A stretch of 64,000 nucleotides of DNA from Brasenia schreberi (Eukaryota; Streptophyta; Magnoliopsida; Nymphaeales; Cabombaceae). Positions within the stretch are counted from its first letter, which is position 1. Each line of letters opens with the position of its first letter. Positions 44,991 through 57,240 of this stretch are shown piece after piece. Both the position numbers and the translations under genes were made by a program. The DNA is taken from positions 29,950,001 through 30,014,000 of the forward strand of contig JAYKKT010000091.1 in the NCBI GenBank assembly GCA_036023115.1, given 5' to 3'. The notes below the pieces were generated by a model. It saw only the letters and a list, made by a program, of their open reading frames with translations, was not told where the DNA came from and did no database searches.

Positions 44991-46560
44991 GCTTAGTTTT
45001 CCCCAATTGCTTTCTTGTTTTAATAACAAGTCTCGCTCACCACTTTTGGCATGATAGTTAGTGTGTGATTCATTGGGACTAAGTGCTGCAGCCTTTCCTA
45101 GCAGCACAATAGAAATCTAAAATGAAAGGTCAAGACGACAAGATCCCCAACAAAAACAAGAATGTGATCTAAAAATTAGAAAAAACAAGAATTTCACGAT
45201 GACTGATCTGAACAATTTGTGGGTTTTAACGCGTCACGGCCCACAAACTACAATGTTTTACACTTCGATTCGCACATGTTAATTCAAACTGCCAAACAAA
45301 GTTAACAAACTACAGAGAGAAATAGAGAGAGGCGATTACCTTAGTCGCTAACTACCAAAGAAAAGAATAGTGGCAGTTTTGGCGGCGCATTACCCACACA
45401 GCATGTTGTCGGCCCGTCGTACAGATTGCAGCTGGAGGTGAGAAGGCGGTGAGATGCTGCCTTGCATAAATCTCCTCAAACGTGTTTGTAAACCCTAATC
45501 TGGCCCGGCCTCCCAGTCCAGGCCCATTTTGACATCTCTACCAACAATGCACCTACTTATTTTCCCCCTGATGATAATCCAACACCATTAGACAGCATAC
45601 AACAGGTGATCTAGTTTTTACTATACTTCTACGTTCTATATTGTTGGCACCAGTGCACAAAACAAAAGGCCATGGACACTCGCTCAGGCCCTTTTAGTGC
45701 AGATGGATACGTCTCCCCCAAGTGCGAGGCCAAGACTACACCATAGGTTGGGGTTTATTTGTATCATCATAAGATTCCTTTTAATCCTCACTTTCTTTTT
45801 TTACTTCCATCGGGACTACTCATTCATGTCAAACATTGCAAAAGAAATGATTTTCCAGCATAAACTCTACTAACACGTGTTTGATAAATATGACACAAGA
45901 ACCATTTAGGCTCACACCCTTTTTTCTGTATTTCCTAAAAATACGTTTGATAATTTCGAAAAAATCATCGTGGAACAAGTCTTTAATATAAACAAAAAAA
46001 TCACCGTGCTTTACATAAGGCGGTGTGCAATCGTCATCCTACTTTAGTGGAGTTGCTTACTCTGAATTAACGTGCAAATAGCAAAATCCTTTCTTTACCT
46101 AGCTTCAACCAAGAGCGGTAGGGCTTCAAAACCATGGTCGGTCGTAAACAAAGTTGCTTTGAAATTGCTCGGTCTTATTCAAAGTTGGTGACCGATCTTT
46201 GGCAGCTCACGATAAATGGAGATACCTTCAATCTTAGAGGGCTGCAACTAATAGTGGACAAATCATTATACAAATAGGTAAGAATGAAGATCCCACACAC
46301 ACGAAAGAGGGTATGGTGAGAAGGAAAGCACTTCAAAACAAAGTTTGCATCATGACTATATGCGCATGGAAGTTGCGATCAGGCTAGAAAGCTCCTTGGC
46401 GAGCAGTTTAATATGACGGGCCCTACCACTAAAGCGGTGTAAACCATCTTACTCTCCTCTTTAGGACATCTACTCCAAAGAGAAAACTCTCTTTAGAAGG
46501 ACATCTACTCCAAAGGGAAAGCTCTCACCAAGTCCTTCACCATGAAGATCATGAGATCAT
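44991..46560. other. unassigned; possible unannotated promoter or exon on the minus strand
   Basis: No gene family recognised. At 45300-45540 a GC-rich patch contains an AAACCCTAA telo-box (plus strand near 45492) and, on the minus strand, a CTAAG/GTAATC donor-like site, resembling a 5' leader. At 46463-46530 GGACATCTACTCCAAAG occurs twice, 35 bases apart. Confidence 0.4.
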
Positions 46561-46569
46561 TAGTTCTAT

Positions 46570-47330
46570 CGTGGAGCTGCAACCAAAGGCACCATAGACT
46601 GAGATTGCAAAGATATGATACACAAAGTTCGCCATGATATCACAAGAGGGCCAGAACAAGTACTTCAACAACGAAAGAAAAGCAAAAAGGGGAGAGATAT
46701 CATGGTTTTTCATAGACGGATTACTAGGGAAGCTACACTTATTCTCACACTGTAATCACACATATTTATGTATTCTCATATATAATATTTATAGAGAGAG
46801 TTTGGCATCTTCTTTCCTATATTTCCATGTTTGGGCTTTCCGTTATAAGTCATTTTTCGTCTTTACTTCTATAACATATACGTTTGAATGTAACATTTTC
46901 TCAAATTTACTGTCAAGAATGACCAAATCTGAATATACACATTTTGCATTACATCTCCTACTTGGCTATTCGAGCAAAGGTTTATGACACACTAGTTTTA
47001 TCTTCCACATTTGTGGGTTTCCCCAAGTTGTGTCTTCTATGATTACAAATGTAATTGCAATTGATACCCGTTCTATGAATTTTTGTATATCATATGTTCT
47101 TACCTATACAACAATCATTATCGTGTAAATTAACACTTTAAACAAATCTCAAACCCATGTTAACAACATGCTTTGAAAAAAGATCTTTTGTTATGCCTTT
47201 TGTCAAGGAGTCTGCCAATATATCTTTGGTTGACATATATAACCAAGATTCCATAGCTTAGTGTTTGAGTTGTAAGTCATTTACATTCAAACTCAAAACA
47301 GCTTTTGCCGTATAAATTTAATTCGATACG
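46570..47330 (-). mobile_element. copia 3' fragment: LTR and RNase H tail, antisense
   Basis: Minus-strand translation of 47330-47130 gives TKDILADSLTKGITKDLFSK and then HVVNMGLRFV, matching the end of the copia RNase H at 59985-60100 (DMLADPLTKGITEELFSKHV). It is followed by the 3' LTR, which on the minus strand begins TGTAATGCAAAATG at 46953 after an AAGTAGGAGA polypurine tract. The left end of the LTR was not fixed. Confidence 0.7.
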
Positions 47331-47857
47331 GGGTTGTAGTGATGGAGCGAAGTCTCTCCCCGAGATGTAATAATGGTGCATGATACACAACCACACACGT
47401 GCACTTGAGCCTCAACTCTTAATTGCACACGATTACACACACATTGAGTCTTTCCGCTCTTAAGCTAAAGAATATATTTCCTTTTGGGTATTTACTTTAG
47501 TGAAAGCTGTGTGAGTTGCAATTCAATTCGGGTTGTTACATTCAAGTCGTGTGAATTTGTCATTTAAATTTCACACTTCACACAAAAAGCCCTCGAGCCT
47601 TTGCTCTACACTCTCACGCACATTTTGAGCCTTTGTTGCTCATAAGATATAACATACTTATATACTTTCAAGCCGTGTGAGTTCTACATTCAAGTTGTGT
47701 ACGCACTTACATTTCGGGTGGGTTTAATTTAAGTTGTGTGAGTTGTCATTTACATTTACCTGTTACATTATCATAATTTGTTGTTGCCACTATATTTGTG
47801 TTTTTAGTCTCAACTAAGCATTATAATTTTCTGTAGAAAAAGTGAATAAGCATCACC
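47331..47857 (+). promoter_or_regulatory. APO gene upstream region
   Basis: Intergenic sequence leading to the APO start codon. TTTTCTGTAG just before 47836 looks like a 3' splice site, so a 5' UTR intron may precede the coding exon. No TATA box was singled out. Confidence 0.4.
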
Positions 47858-50800
47858 ATGTCAATGATATTGAGGTCATCTCAGAATTCTATATGCAAGT
47901 TTCAGATGACCTTGGTGCGTTCTGGTTGTGAGAAAATCATGGAGAGCTTAAGTTTTACCAGCCAGGAGCATATGTTCTCGACAAATGCATTTCCTGAACA
48001 CACCGAGCTTCCTAGAAAGCGGAACAAATCAGAAAAGAAGCCATTTGTGACTGATATCAATGAACTTAAGCGTAGAGGAAGATTGCAAAGAAATCTGAGG
48101 CAGGAAGTTCGAGAAATCAGTCTGCGTGCCCCAGAAAATGGGCTCTTAGTGAAGAGTCTTATCCCAGTTGCACATGAAATTTACACGTCAAGAGTCCATC
48201 TTTATCATTATGTTTCAAGGATCATTGATAAAGTTGGTGTTTATCGATGCAGGTAAAACTCTTCACAACCTCATGTATGTTCGCAGAATTACTTCAAAGT
48301 GCTTTCTAGTTTGTACAAGTGAAGAAAATTAGTAGATTTTTTTGAAGAAGAATGTGAGGCAATTCATGTGCACATCCATAGATTTAGATGAACTACACGC
48401 TTTCTTTCCTAAGAACAAAGTCTTGCTTTAAATTTTCAAGGCAGTTACTTTTGTGATTAATTCCATAAGCAGTTGCATGCATGGCTATATTTGTGCAAGC
48501 ATGCATTAGATGGTCAGTGATAATATGAACATGTATTAAGCCTCAAGTGCTACAATGATTGGCCAGGCCAAAAGCGCAATAAATCATTCCACGAGTGCCG
48601 TGAAGGAAAAATGTTTTTCATGGTCTTCCATTTCCTCAGTTATCTAGTGCTAATTTTGGTCTTATACACAGTCTCGTGATAGTTTATGGTCTCTAGTTGG
48701 GGCTTGACCTGATCCACTTTAACTCAGTATAAGTGCATAATTATCTGTTTTCTTTTTCCCGGGCATGATTTTCAAGTTTATGAGCACTAACTGCTCGTCT
48801 TCGGCAGCTTATAGTTGAAGGAAACATGTTCACTATATTATTCCTTTTCCATGTATTACAATAGATTTTCCTGCTACTTTTTTGCATTTTTGTCTGCGAA
48901 CTCAGTTCACAATGCAGCTCTCCTTATAGAAACAAGGCCTAAAGGAGGTTCTTAGTGCAGATTATGTGGGGAAGTTCACGTAGGACATGTGCCACACACA
49001 ATACGAACATGCAAAATTGGCTGCCTGTCAACCAGAAAGCACACTTGGGAGAAAGGTAGCATTGAACATGTGCTTCCTAATGTAGAATCCTTCCACCTCT
49101 ATGACAGATTGGGCAGAGCAGTATCACACAAGGAACGTGTTGATGTTGATCGGATTCCAGCTATTGTTGAGCTATGCATTCAAGCAGGTGTTAACCTGCC
49201 TGAGTACCCTACAAGGCGTCGTACTTTTCCAGTCTACAATATTGCAGGGAAGGTGATTGATTTTGAACGAAGATATCCTACAGATGGCCCATCCCCTATG
49301 GAAGATATTCAGGCATTTGACTTTTGGAAGAAGAGGAAGAGTATGCAGATCACAGATTGTTGTCCTGTGGGATCCGATGGTGATGACTTAAAAGGTTCAC
49401 TATCATAACTCATCTGTCTGGATTTGCATTTTTACAATTTTCTTATATGCTATTTTTATTTCAATTAGACTGGGTTGTTCCAGCAATAGGTGACTTTTTC
49501 AATGTTACAAATAGAAAGGATGTTCAAAAAGGTATTTTAAAAAATATACATGTGTGATGGTATATCTATGAGTACTTGGACTTGATTATGATAGCTATTG
49601 TTGAAAATCTTTCATAAGGATGTTCATCTTCTGCTTCATCATGTATAAGTTGGTTGATGATGGAAACAAGTGAGGCTCAACCTAGGTGGCCTGTTATTGT
49701 CAGATGTTGTACCTGCTCAGATCACCAGTTTCGTTCTTTCGCAAGTTTTCTCAACCATCCCCTTGTTCTCAACAAGTATGGGGTGGTAAGAACTAAGAAA
49801 TCCCTTGCATTTAACAAAATTATTCTGTTTCATGATACGGTGTCAATTCATAACTCAACCTTACAAGAGAATGTTGGCAAGGTTGTGATCTAAATGTGCC
49901 TAACACATCTGCATAAACAACAACAACAACAACAACTAAGCCTTTTCCCATACTAGATGGAGTCGGCTACATGGATTCTTTGTTTCCACATTGGCCTATC
50001 ATGTGCCATGTTAGCAATTAACTCATAATAAGCTAGATCATTCTTTATTGTTTCTTTCCAACACTTTTGTGGTCGTCATCTACCTCTTTTAATACTTTCA
50101 AAATCTAGTTTTTCATACCTTCTTACAGGTTCTTCTTTTGATCTTCTTTCTATACGTCCAAACCACCTTAAACGATATTCTCTCATTTTATCCTCTATTG
50201 GTGTCACACATAATTTATTTATAATAACCTCATTATGTATACGGTCTTTTCTTGTATGACCACTCATCCATCTCAACATCTTCATTATGTCACAAACATC
50301 TTTTGTACATGTTGCTGATTAATTGCCCAATATACATTCAAAACCATAAAACATGACAGGTCTAATTGTTGCTCTATAATATTTACCTTTTAACTTTAAT
50401 GGTATCTTCTTTTCACAAAGAATACTTGTTGCTCCTCTCCATTTTAACCAACCAGCATTAATTCTATGCATAACATCTCCATCAATTCTTCCATCACTCT
50501 GAAAAATTGATCCTAGGTATTTAAAACTTTCCTTTTGGGGATGCAATGTGTGCATATTTGCTCTTATTTGTATAATTACTTTCACTCTTAGGCTTCATTT
50601 TCAAACTTTATCATAACTCTTCCTATTTTACAGGCCCCATTTGCAAAAACTAGAGAGCACTGGTTGGTAAGATACATGCACATTGCAAGTGGTGTTTTTT
50701 GATGTTTGTATATGTACCTTAGTGAAGCCTGCAGCTCGGTGCTGCACCGCTGAATGCTTTCATTTGCAAGTCAGAATATTCTCTGGGGTGTTTGAACATT

Positions 50801-51719
50801 AAAATGACTCTAGATCCCATTCATTCAAAGAAAACCTCTACTTTGTAAATAACTAAGTTTTAGTCTCTTCTGGTCCTCAACTTCCAAAGCTCTTGACGGA
50901 TCCGTTTACCAATTGCAAGCACACAATGAACATGTTTCTCACAGACACCTATTCAAATAATCTATAGGGCTTAGTTCATGCATTAGGGTGCATAGAGAAA
51001 CCCAAAAGGAAGAAATCAGTTAAACGTTTACAAGATAGAAGGTTTTAACCACCTTGCATAGCATACAATTTTGCAAGTGCATGCATATTTTGCGTCTCAA
51101 ATTTGATGCAAGCAAAACGTATGTATTATTCTGTCAATACTTGTTTACTTTTGATTTTTTTGTATGTTGTTTTATGGAACTGGGTACTGACAGCAAATTG
51201 GTGGCCTTTCATGCTTTAGTTGAGTCATGGTGTTGTGTGTTACTGCTACCTAAGAATGGGTTTCAGTTGCAATGTTGAATGTTTGATACCCCTAGCACTG
51301 GTGTCCCAGCTTTAGCTGAAAAAGGTTTGCATGCATGGGAAAAGATACGGTCAGGAGCTGCAACGCTTATACGGAAGTATGGTGCACAAGTGTGTGGTTA
51401 CTGTCCAGAGGTTCAAGTAGGTCCAAAGGGACACCGAGCACGAACATGCCAGGCACACAAGCATCAGCAACGTGATGGCCAGCATGCATGGCAAGAAGCA
51501 ACTGTGGATGACCTAGTTCCACCTGTATATGTTTGGCATGTGAGGAATCCTTGCTTTGGTGAGGTGATTGTGGATGAGCTCAGGTGGTACTATGGTAAGC
51601 TGCCCGCAGTGGTGGAGATGTGTTCTCAGGTTGGTGCACAAGTCGGGAAAGAGTATTGGGGAGTGATGAGAGAGGATGTGTCAATACCTTCACTGGAGGA
51701 GGAGAAGCTCGTCGTATGA
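47858..51719 (+). CDS. APO3: APO-family organellar RNA-binding protein, three exons
   Basis: Exons 47858-48252, 48961-49394 and 51310-51719 join in frame (AG/A gives Arg, G/CT gives Ala) to 412 codons plus stop. All introns are GT-AG. Two APO motifs are present: CRLCGEVHVGHVPHTIRTC spanning exons 1-2 and CGYCPEVQVGPKGHRARTC in exon 3, followed by HKHQQRDGQHAWQ and DDLVPPVYVWHV. APO proteins bind RNA through these zinc-binding repeats and promote organelle intron splicing. Length and EVREISLRAPENGLLVKSL favour the mitochondrial APO3/APO4 group rather than chloroplast APO1/2; APO3 is my best guess. ATG 47858 was chosen because it is the first in frame; the N-terminus should hold a transit peptide. 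Intron 2 (1.9 kb) hosts a LINE. Confidence 0.9.
49917..50580 (-). mobile_element. RTE LINE fragment in APO intron 2
   Basis: Minus strand reads KMLRWMSGHTRKDRIHNEVI, CVTPIEDKMREYRLRWFG and YLGSIFQSDGRIDGDVMHRI. The 3' end has a (CAA)6-like tail at 49917 and the CTAGATGGAGTCGGCTACATGG block. It is 5'-truncated near 50580 and lies antisense to the host gene, within the intron, leaving the exons intact. Confidence 0.9.
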
Positions 51720-52239
51720 TGACAGTTGTTCAACCAATGACTGTGATTCTGAACACTTCCATAACAAAGGTGCATGCCAAGAAAAGGGTAATGTATCCTT
51801 GTATTTCGTTACCTTTGTATGATAAATATCACATTTTTCCATTCAGAATTATTTGAATTTTGCTATGCCTTTTAGTTCAGTACATGGATCTGTTAGACCA
51901 ACTGCTTGTAATTTCCAAAGATTAGTTTTGACTCTTAGGAATGATGATTGGTGCTCTTTGAAGCGTCCATATGCTTAAAGTAATTTATTAGTCGAAATTC
52001 TCAAAGTGGTTCTGAAGATTATTGGTGCTTCTAACCCCCACGACTGACAGGAAGCAAGAAAGTGCAAGGTAGAAGGTCAATGCTTGAACATGCCCTAAAT
52101 GAGGCATACTCAGTACCAGTCATTGGAGTTGCCACTGGAGAATTATGTTATCTCTGATATGTGAAAAATCACTTTAATAATCATAGCTGCAAGGCATCAT
52201 TCAGTAATATCCTCTTAATATGCCATTTTTGCATGCCTA
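51720..52239. other. APO 3' flank
   Basis: Likely 3' UTR followed by intergenic sequence; no further gene is recognised. Confidence 0.45.
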
Positions 52240-52960
52240 TCTAGAAAATGAGATGAAGAAAGGAGTCAAAGATAACTTTAGGTACTTCAATTATGGATGA
52301 AATATTGAAACACATTCAAGATGAAGTGTCTTGGTATCTGACATTTGCGAATAACATTGTTTCAGTAAGAAAGGAATTGAAGATGATTTTAAATGCTCAA
52401 GGTAATTGTTTCGAGAAATTGAGAGTTGAGGGAGATGTCACACATAAAATAAATGCAGGTTAGTGGAGAATGGAGAATGGAGAATTGTGAGTGACAAGAT
52501 ACAATTGAAAATGATAGTGTTAAACATTATAAATCAGCAGTAAGTTTAACAATAGAGAATATTGATAAGCATTGAGTTGAAAATCATTGCATGTGCGAAA
52601 GATGTCCATAACAGAAATAAGTATGTAGATGTAAAGGTATGGTATACAAGGAGACATCAAACACATAATGAGGTTAATAGGGAAAAAGAGAAAAAAGTTG
52701 GTGTGGCACTAATGGCGAATAAACTGGGAGACACTTAGGATGGTCTGACATTTAGGTACTAGGAACAAAGAGCTTTAGTAAAATTATAAAAAATATGGCG
52801 AAGACTTGAAGGAGAGAGAGCAAGTACTTAAAAGTGTAGGACAACAGGATCTTGCTTTTTGGAAGTTAAACACTAGTATGATACAAGATCAAGGTGAGTA
52901 AAATCCATGTGGTCAACCCCTCTTAGTGTGGTAGAAGGCTTGATATTGGTTCAGGTTCTT
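52240..52960 (+). pseudogene. RTE LINE reverse transcriptase, decayed, plus strand
   Basis: DEILKHIQDEVSWYLTFANN near 52290-52350, then SVRKGIEDDF, parallels [19 protein letters not shown] of the copy at 27727. FANN replaces FADD, so both catalytic Asp are lost. A tail resembling GTCAACCCCTCTTAGTGTGG, AGAAGGCTTG near 52910 matches the RTE 3' end. Confidence 0.65.
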
Positions 52961-53186
52961 CTTAAAAACATTATGTGCCACTGATTTTGGACATGGCGAG
53001 AGAAAAATCCAGAGGTATAAGTTTTAAAAAAATCTAGTATTTCTTAAATAAATTGGCAATTCAATACTTCGAGCTGGATGACCAAAATCCTTGCGAAGAA
53101 AATGGCACTAAATAGCATGTAACTGAACTGTTGTGCAGCTGGTGGAGACTGCCACTAAATGACATTTTGGTCAGAAAAGATTATAT

Positions 53187-53302
53187 AAAGGAGTAGCAGT
53201 GTCCATAGCGCAGCTCACATCTCTGGGAACTCAACTCACAGGATGAAAGTCATGAGTTCAATTCCCAAGTAATGCATATAACCAACAAAAAGGAGTAGCA
53301 GT
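53187..53302 (+). repeat. tRNA-like SINE with perfect target duplication
   Basis: An 88 base body (53201-53288) starts GTCCATAGCGCAGC, has an A-box-like TAGCGCAGCTCA and a B-box-like GAGTTCAATTCCC near 53252, and ends in an A-rich ATAACCAACAAA. AAAGGAGTAGCAGT flanks it exactly (53187-53200 and 53289-53302), a 14 base target duplication as made by LINE machinery. It has no obvious counterpart elsewhere in the window beyond box similarity to 30862-30980. Confidence 0.8.
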
Positions 53303-55239
53303 TTGATGAACGATTCTTGTTGATGTAAGATTACCATTTTCACTCATAGTACATGCAGTAAGTCAAGTCGTCTTCTTTTGGAAAAAGTCATGAAAAACTA
53401 TAAGAACAAATCTTGTGATATATCAAAATATAGTGGTTGTTAATAGAGTTTGCAAGTGGTGCTTAAGCATTTGTGAAGGACTGCCTCTTAGCATTGTTGC
53501 ATACTCATAAGTGGGACATCAGATCCGTTCTCTTAATTAATATGGGATATGGGAAACATCATGCATATCATGTCATTCTGAATCAAAATAATGCGGTATA
53601 ATGGTAACTTAACCAAGTATGCGCTCACCCAAACACACACACACACACACATGCAGAGGACTTCTCATTCAAAGGCAAAATTGAACATTCAATGTTCACT
53701 TGTTCTTCCCTTTATGAGAACTTTCTTGTCATCCTACCAGGATGCTGCCCCTTCCTTCTCACAGTAGATTTTGATTTCGAGTTCACAATGGGTACCTTGT
53801 CTTGCAAATTCCTCTTGATGCGAACTCCAACAGTTTCTTACAGCCCATTATTCTTCAATGTTTCACTGAGAAGATCAATGTTCTTGATTCGGAAACTAGT
53901 ACTATAGCTTTCTTATTGTTTATTATATTTGTGAAAACGGGATACTCCTTTTTCAGCAACCACCTAGATTGATGCGTAGCAATTATGGTCATTCTATCCC
54001 CTTCTGTATTACGTTGCATCTTGTCTTGTCCCACTGAAGGTGTTCCTTTTCCGATTTCCGGTTCTTTTAGAATCTAAAATTTATACATTTTGCAGGAAAT
54101 AAGTCATATCTCCAGCTTCGGATTTCCCGCTGATTTGTCATTGTGTATCTGCATCAAGGAATTCCTGGTATTCAGAATGGGATTACAGCACGATTGTCCA
54201 ATGGCAACTGGCCCTATCTGGAGGATGATAAACGTGTAAACTTCAGCATACATGTGCACCACCGGAAACTTGTGTTGTGTGCCCACCTAAACTAGTGTAA
54301 CAATTTTATTTCTGGATACAAGAGTTGGAATGTTCTTTCTTTATCATGTACATGCAAATCTTGCTGAAGATGAGCCCTCGAGGACCCTTGATACTCATTC
54401 AACAGTCAGCACACATGTTGAATCGCATTGGCAGGTGAACGTGTTCATGCTTGAATATTCAAGTTGCCTTATTCTTCTGTATCATATATTTACTGGCAAA
54501 CAATGACTGGAATCTAAAACTGCTGAAACCTAGCCTAGTAACTCTCGTGTAGGTGAAACTTTATCGAGTATTGACGTGAAAGGTGATTCAATATGGTGAT
54601 ATAGGCGCTTTTACAGCATTTTCCCAAAACTTCATTTGCTTATTATGTTGGTACCGGATGGCACTTGAAGTTTTGTCCCTTTAGCACCGAAAATCAGTTG
54701 GTTCTCTCTCTCACACAGACATGTTTCATCTACTTCGATGTTTATGTGAATTAGGTTGTGTGAACATTTTGTGGAGTCTGAGCCTGCTCGAAGGAAGTGG
54801 ACTTTTGCTGTGCATCTACGTGAACCACCTTTATGAACCATATTAATGTGTATTCTACTGTATAAGATCTATAATTCCTATATTGTGTTAATCTGATTTA
54901 TGAAGGAGTAGGAAGTAGTGAGCAGATTTATACAATCATGGACTTTTACTATATACAAGGTACATGCTTCTTAGTTTTTAATAGATTTGTAATTTACAAT
55001 ATAGATCCTTTTTACCTTATATGCTTTTGTATTTTATGTATATACGTGGTAGTTAATCATTTTAATGATTTAATTGTCTATGTTCATTCGATATTTATTG
55101 TTTAAATTGATTCATATTCATGAAATAGGTTAATTGACATTTATTTTACTTTTGTAAGTTGATTGTTCATTATTGTGTAGTTTTTATTTTCTATTGAATT
55201 TGTGTACAATCATGTGTGGCGCATAACGCTATTGACGAC
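53303..55239. other. unassigned intergenic sequence with a (CA)n run
   Basis: A (CA)n microsatellite lies at 53633-53651. No gene family is recognised; short frames here are without known motifs. Confidence 0.5.
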
Positions 55240-55830
55240 ATAGGATGAAATATTGAAGCACGTTCGAGATGGAGTGTCTTGGTACCAAATGGGGTTGGCT
55301 ACATGGAGTCTTTTATGCCAGTGCCCGATGTTATGCCATATCCGTAGTTATCGATACATTGGATGCATCACTCCAAATTCTCCGTTGAGCTGCACTGCTC
55401 GTTTCATAAAAATCTTGATTCCTACACATCCAAAACGTTCAAAATTTGGTCGCACATTGATGGCTTTCAGCTGGCACATAATCAGGCCACAGATCCTAGT
55501 AATTCTTTGCATTTGAGGATTCTCATTGTCTAATGAACTCATATAAGCTTGTCCAAATGCACCTTAATGAATATACTGTCCCCTTGAGCAAATTTAATTT
55601 GTTCAAAATCACGTTTACATTAGTGGCATTTGAGGGAAGTAGCACCATAAAAAGTACACAGAAAAAATTAGATTTTTAAAATGTTAAAAAGAAAAAGAAC
55701 AAGGTAACAAAAGTGTTGGAAGGAATATGTTGAGTTAACCGTCAACATGACACATGATCAAGTTTTATGGAAACAAAGAATCCATGTATGTGACCCCATT
55801 TATTATATAGTATGAGAAAGACAGTTGTTT
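55240..55830 (+). pseudogene. RTE LINE remnants, plus strand
   Basis: DEILKHVRDGVSW at 55243-55283 corresponds to the reverse transcriptase segment seen at 52290. Near 55690-55820, the phrase AACAAAAGTGTTGGAAGGA and later GGAAACAAAGAATCCATGTA resemble the C-terminal and 3' end of the LINE. The middle is unassigned. Confidence 0.5.
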
Positions 55831-56459
55831 TTGTAGAAGTATGTCTTTTAGTGGAAAAATGCACAGCTTACTCAATGATCTAAGTGAAGCCCCGTTATTG
55901 CCATATAATGATCTATATCTACCTACCAAAATAAAATCTTCATCATCAAGAACCTGAACATCTTTTTCATCAACAAAATTCTCTCTACCAAGATCCCTTG
56001 CGATACCAACAAACTCTTAAACCTTTTGTCTAATAAAGGGAAGGCAACATGAAGACATGCCTGACTACACCCAGCTGTGCTAAAGCTGTATTTGGAGCAA
56101 AGGGATTCGGCTCACAGAACAGCCACTTCATCAACGGCAAGAGCTTCTTGTTGAGAGTTTCACTGTCCATCAAACATGAGTTCACGCATTAAGCCGGGCA
56201 CCAGATTGCTGATAACCGATATAACGCCAGCAGCCCCGAATCTCCATCGAGCGTCATGACATTCGTCATCATTGCCGCTCCAAACAACCACACCCTTGTT
56301 CTTATGCTGTTTAATGCCATCGTTGCCTGCATACTCTTTGACTCCTGCCATCTCCTGCCTTGCAAATGTATTTATCACACCAGAGGAATATCTTGGCCAG
56401 TGATTGGTGACCACGAGGGTAATACATACATGATTCTTCTTTTTTTCTTTCATGACAAC

Positions 56460-56970
56460 TAGGGATGTTCGTGGGACAGGACGGGACCTGGGATCAAAGT
56501 TCCTGCCTCCATCCTCGTTTCAGAATCCCGCCCTTATCCCTGTCTCTTTCCTTGCGATGGAGACCAAGAAGGCCACCATCTCCACCCCCGCATCATCCGT
56601 GGACCCCTGTGGGGACCTATCGGGGGAAGACTGGATCCTGTTTACTTCTAACAAGCTCTCCCCCACGGGAACCGTTGGTGGAACACTGGATCCTGTCTAC
56701 TTCTAACATGCTGTCCTCTATGGAGACTCGTTGGTGGAACACTGGATTCTGTCCATTGTAAACTATTTTTTTATATAAACATGAAAAGTCTATCTGATCA
56801 AGAATCAGACACACTCCGGCCTAAATAGCCTGAATCAAAGCAAACTATCGCTCGAAGAAACTTAAACTTTCTAGAACCAATGGGAAAGGAGCTGGGACGA
56901 CAGAGACACCGCCCAAATCCTCATTAGGGATTTCCCCGCTCTCCCTGTCCCTGTCCCCATAACATCCCTA
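56460..56970. mobile_element. 511 bp inverted-repeat element (MITE-like)
   Basis: The ends are TAGGGATGTTCGTGGGACAGG-like on the left (first 20 bases TAGGGATGTTCGTGGGACAG) and, reversed, TAGGGATGTTATGGGGACAG on the right. Flanks are ATGACAAC (56452-56459) and CTGACAGC (56971-56978), 6 of 8 identical, compatible with a decayed hAT 8 base duplication. No transposase frame is present. The interior has a three-times repeated CTGGAT(C/T)CTGT phrase. Confidence 0.75.
56629..56755. repeat. imperfect tandem repeat inside the MITE
   Basis: CTGGATCCTGTTTACTTCTA at 56631, CTGGATCCTGTCTACTTCTA at 56686 and CTGGATTCTGTCC at 56743 recur about 55 bases apart, each preceded by GTTGGTGGAACA in the later two. 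Confidence 0.75.
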
Positions 56971-57240
56971 CTGACAGCCATATAATCCATAGTACGTACT
57001 AGCAACAATGACAATAATAACAACTTGGTTACCATGAGGGTAATACATACAATATACGATTCTTTTTTTTTCTGACATCCATATAATCCGTAATTCTTGA
57101 ACTTTTACAACTGAAGATACTTTTGATCCAAAAGCACGGCTGCTATTAACATGACAAGAACTTCGTTGAAGAACAGGAGCCACAGTGACTGAACAAATAG
57201 TTACAAACTGAAAACCTGCTTTTCGCTTCAAAGCGCCCAT

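Larger units (their letters stand above)
55905..57240 (-). pseudogene. DHDPS: DHDPS (dihydrodipicolinate synthase) pseudogene, split by an insertion
   Basis: Minus strand from 56420 reads [40 protein letters not shown] and [19 protein letters not shown]. After a frameshift near 56170, [20 protein letters not shown] and [13 protein letters not shown] follow. After another near 56040, [20 protein letters not shown] and [10 protein letters not shown] end it. This is the C-terminal half of the plastid enzyme that makes the first lysine-pathway intermediate; GVKEY retains the Schiff-base Lys. A frame at 57240-57070 (MGALKRKAGFQF) could be the transit peptide region, but about 170 residues between are missing. 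A 511 bp element sits between the two parts. No introns are seen in the C-terminal part. Confidence 0.8.
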
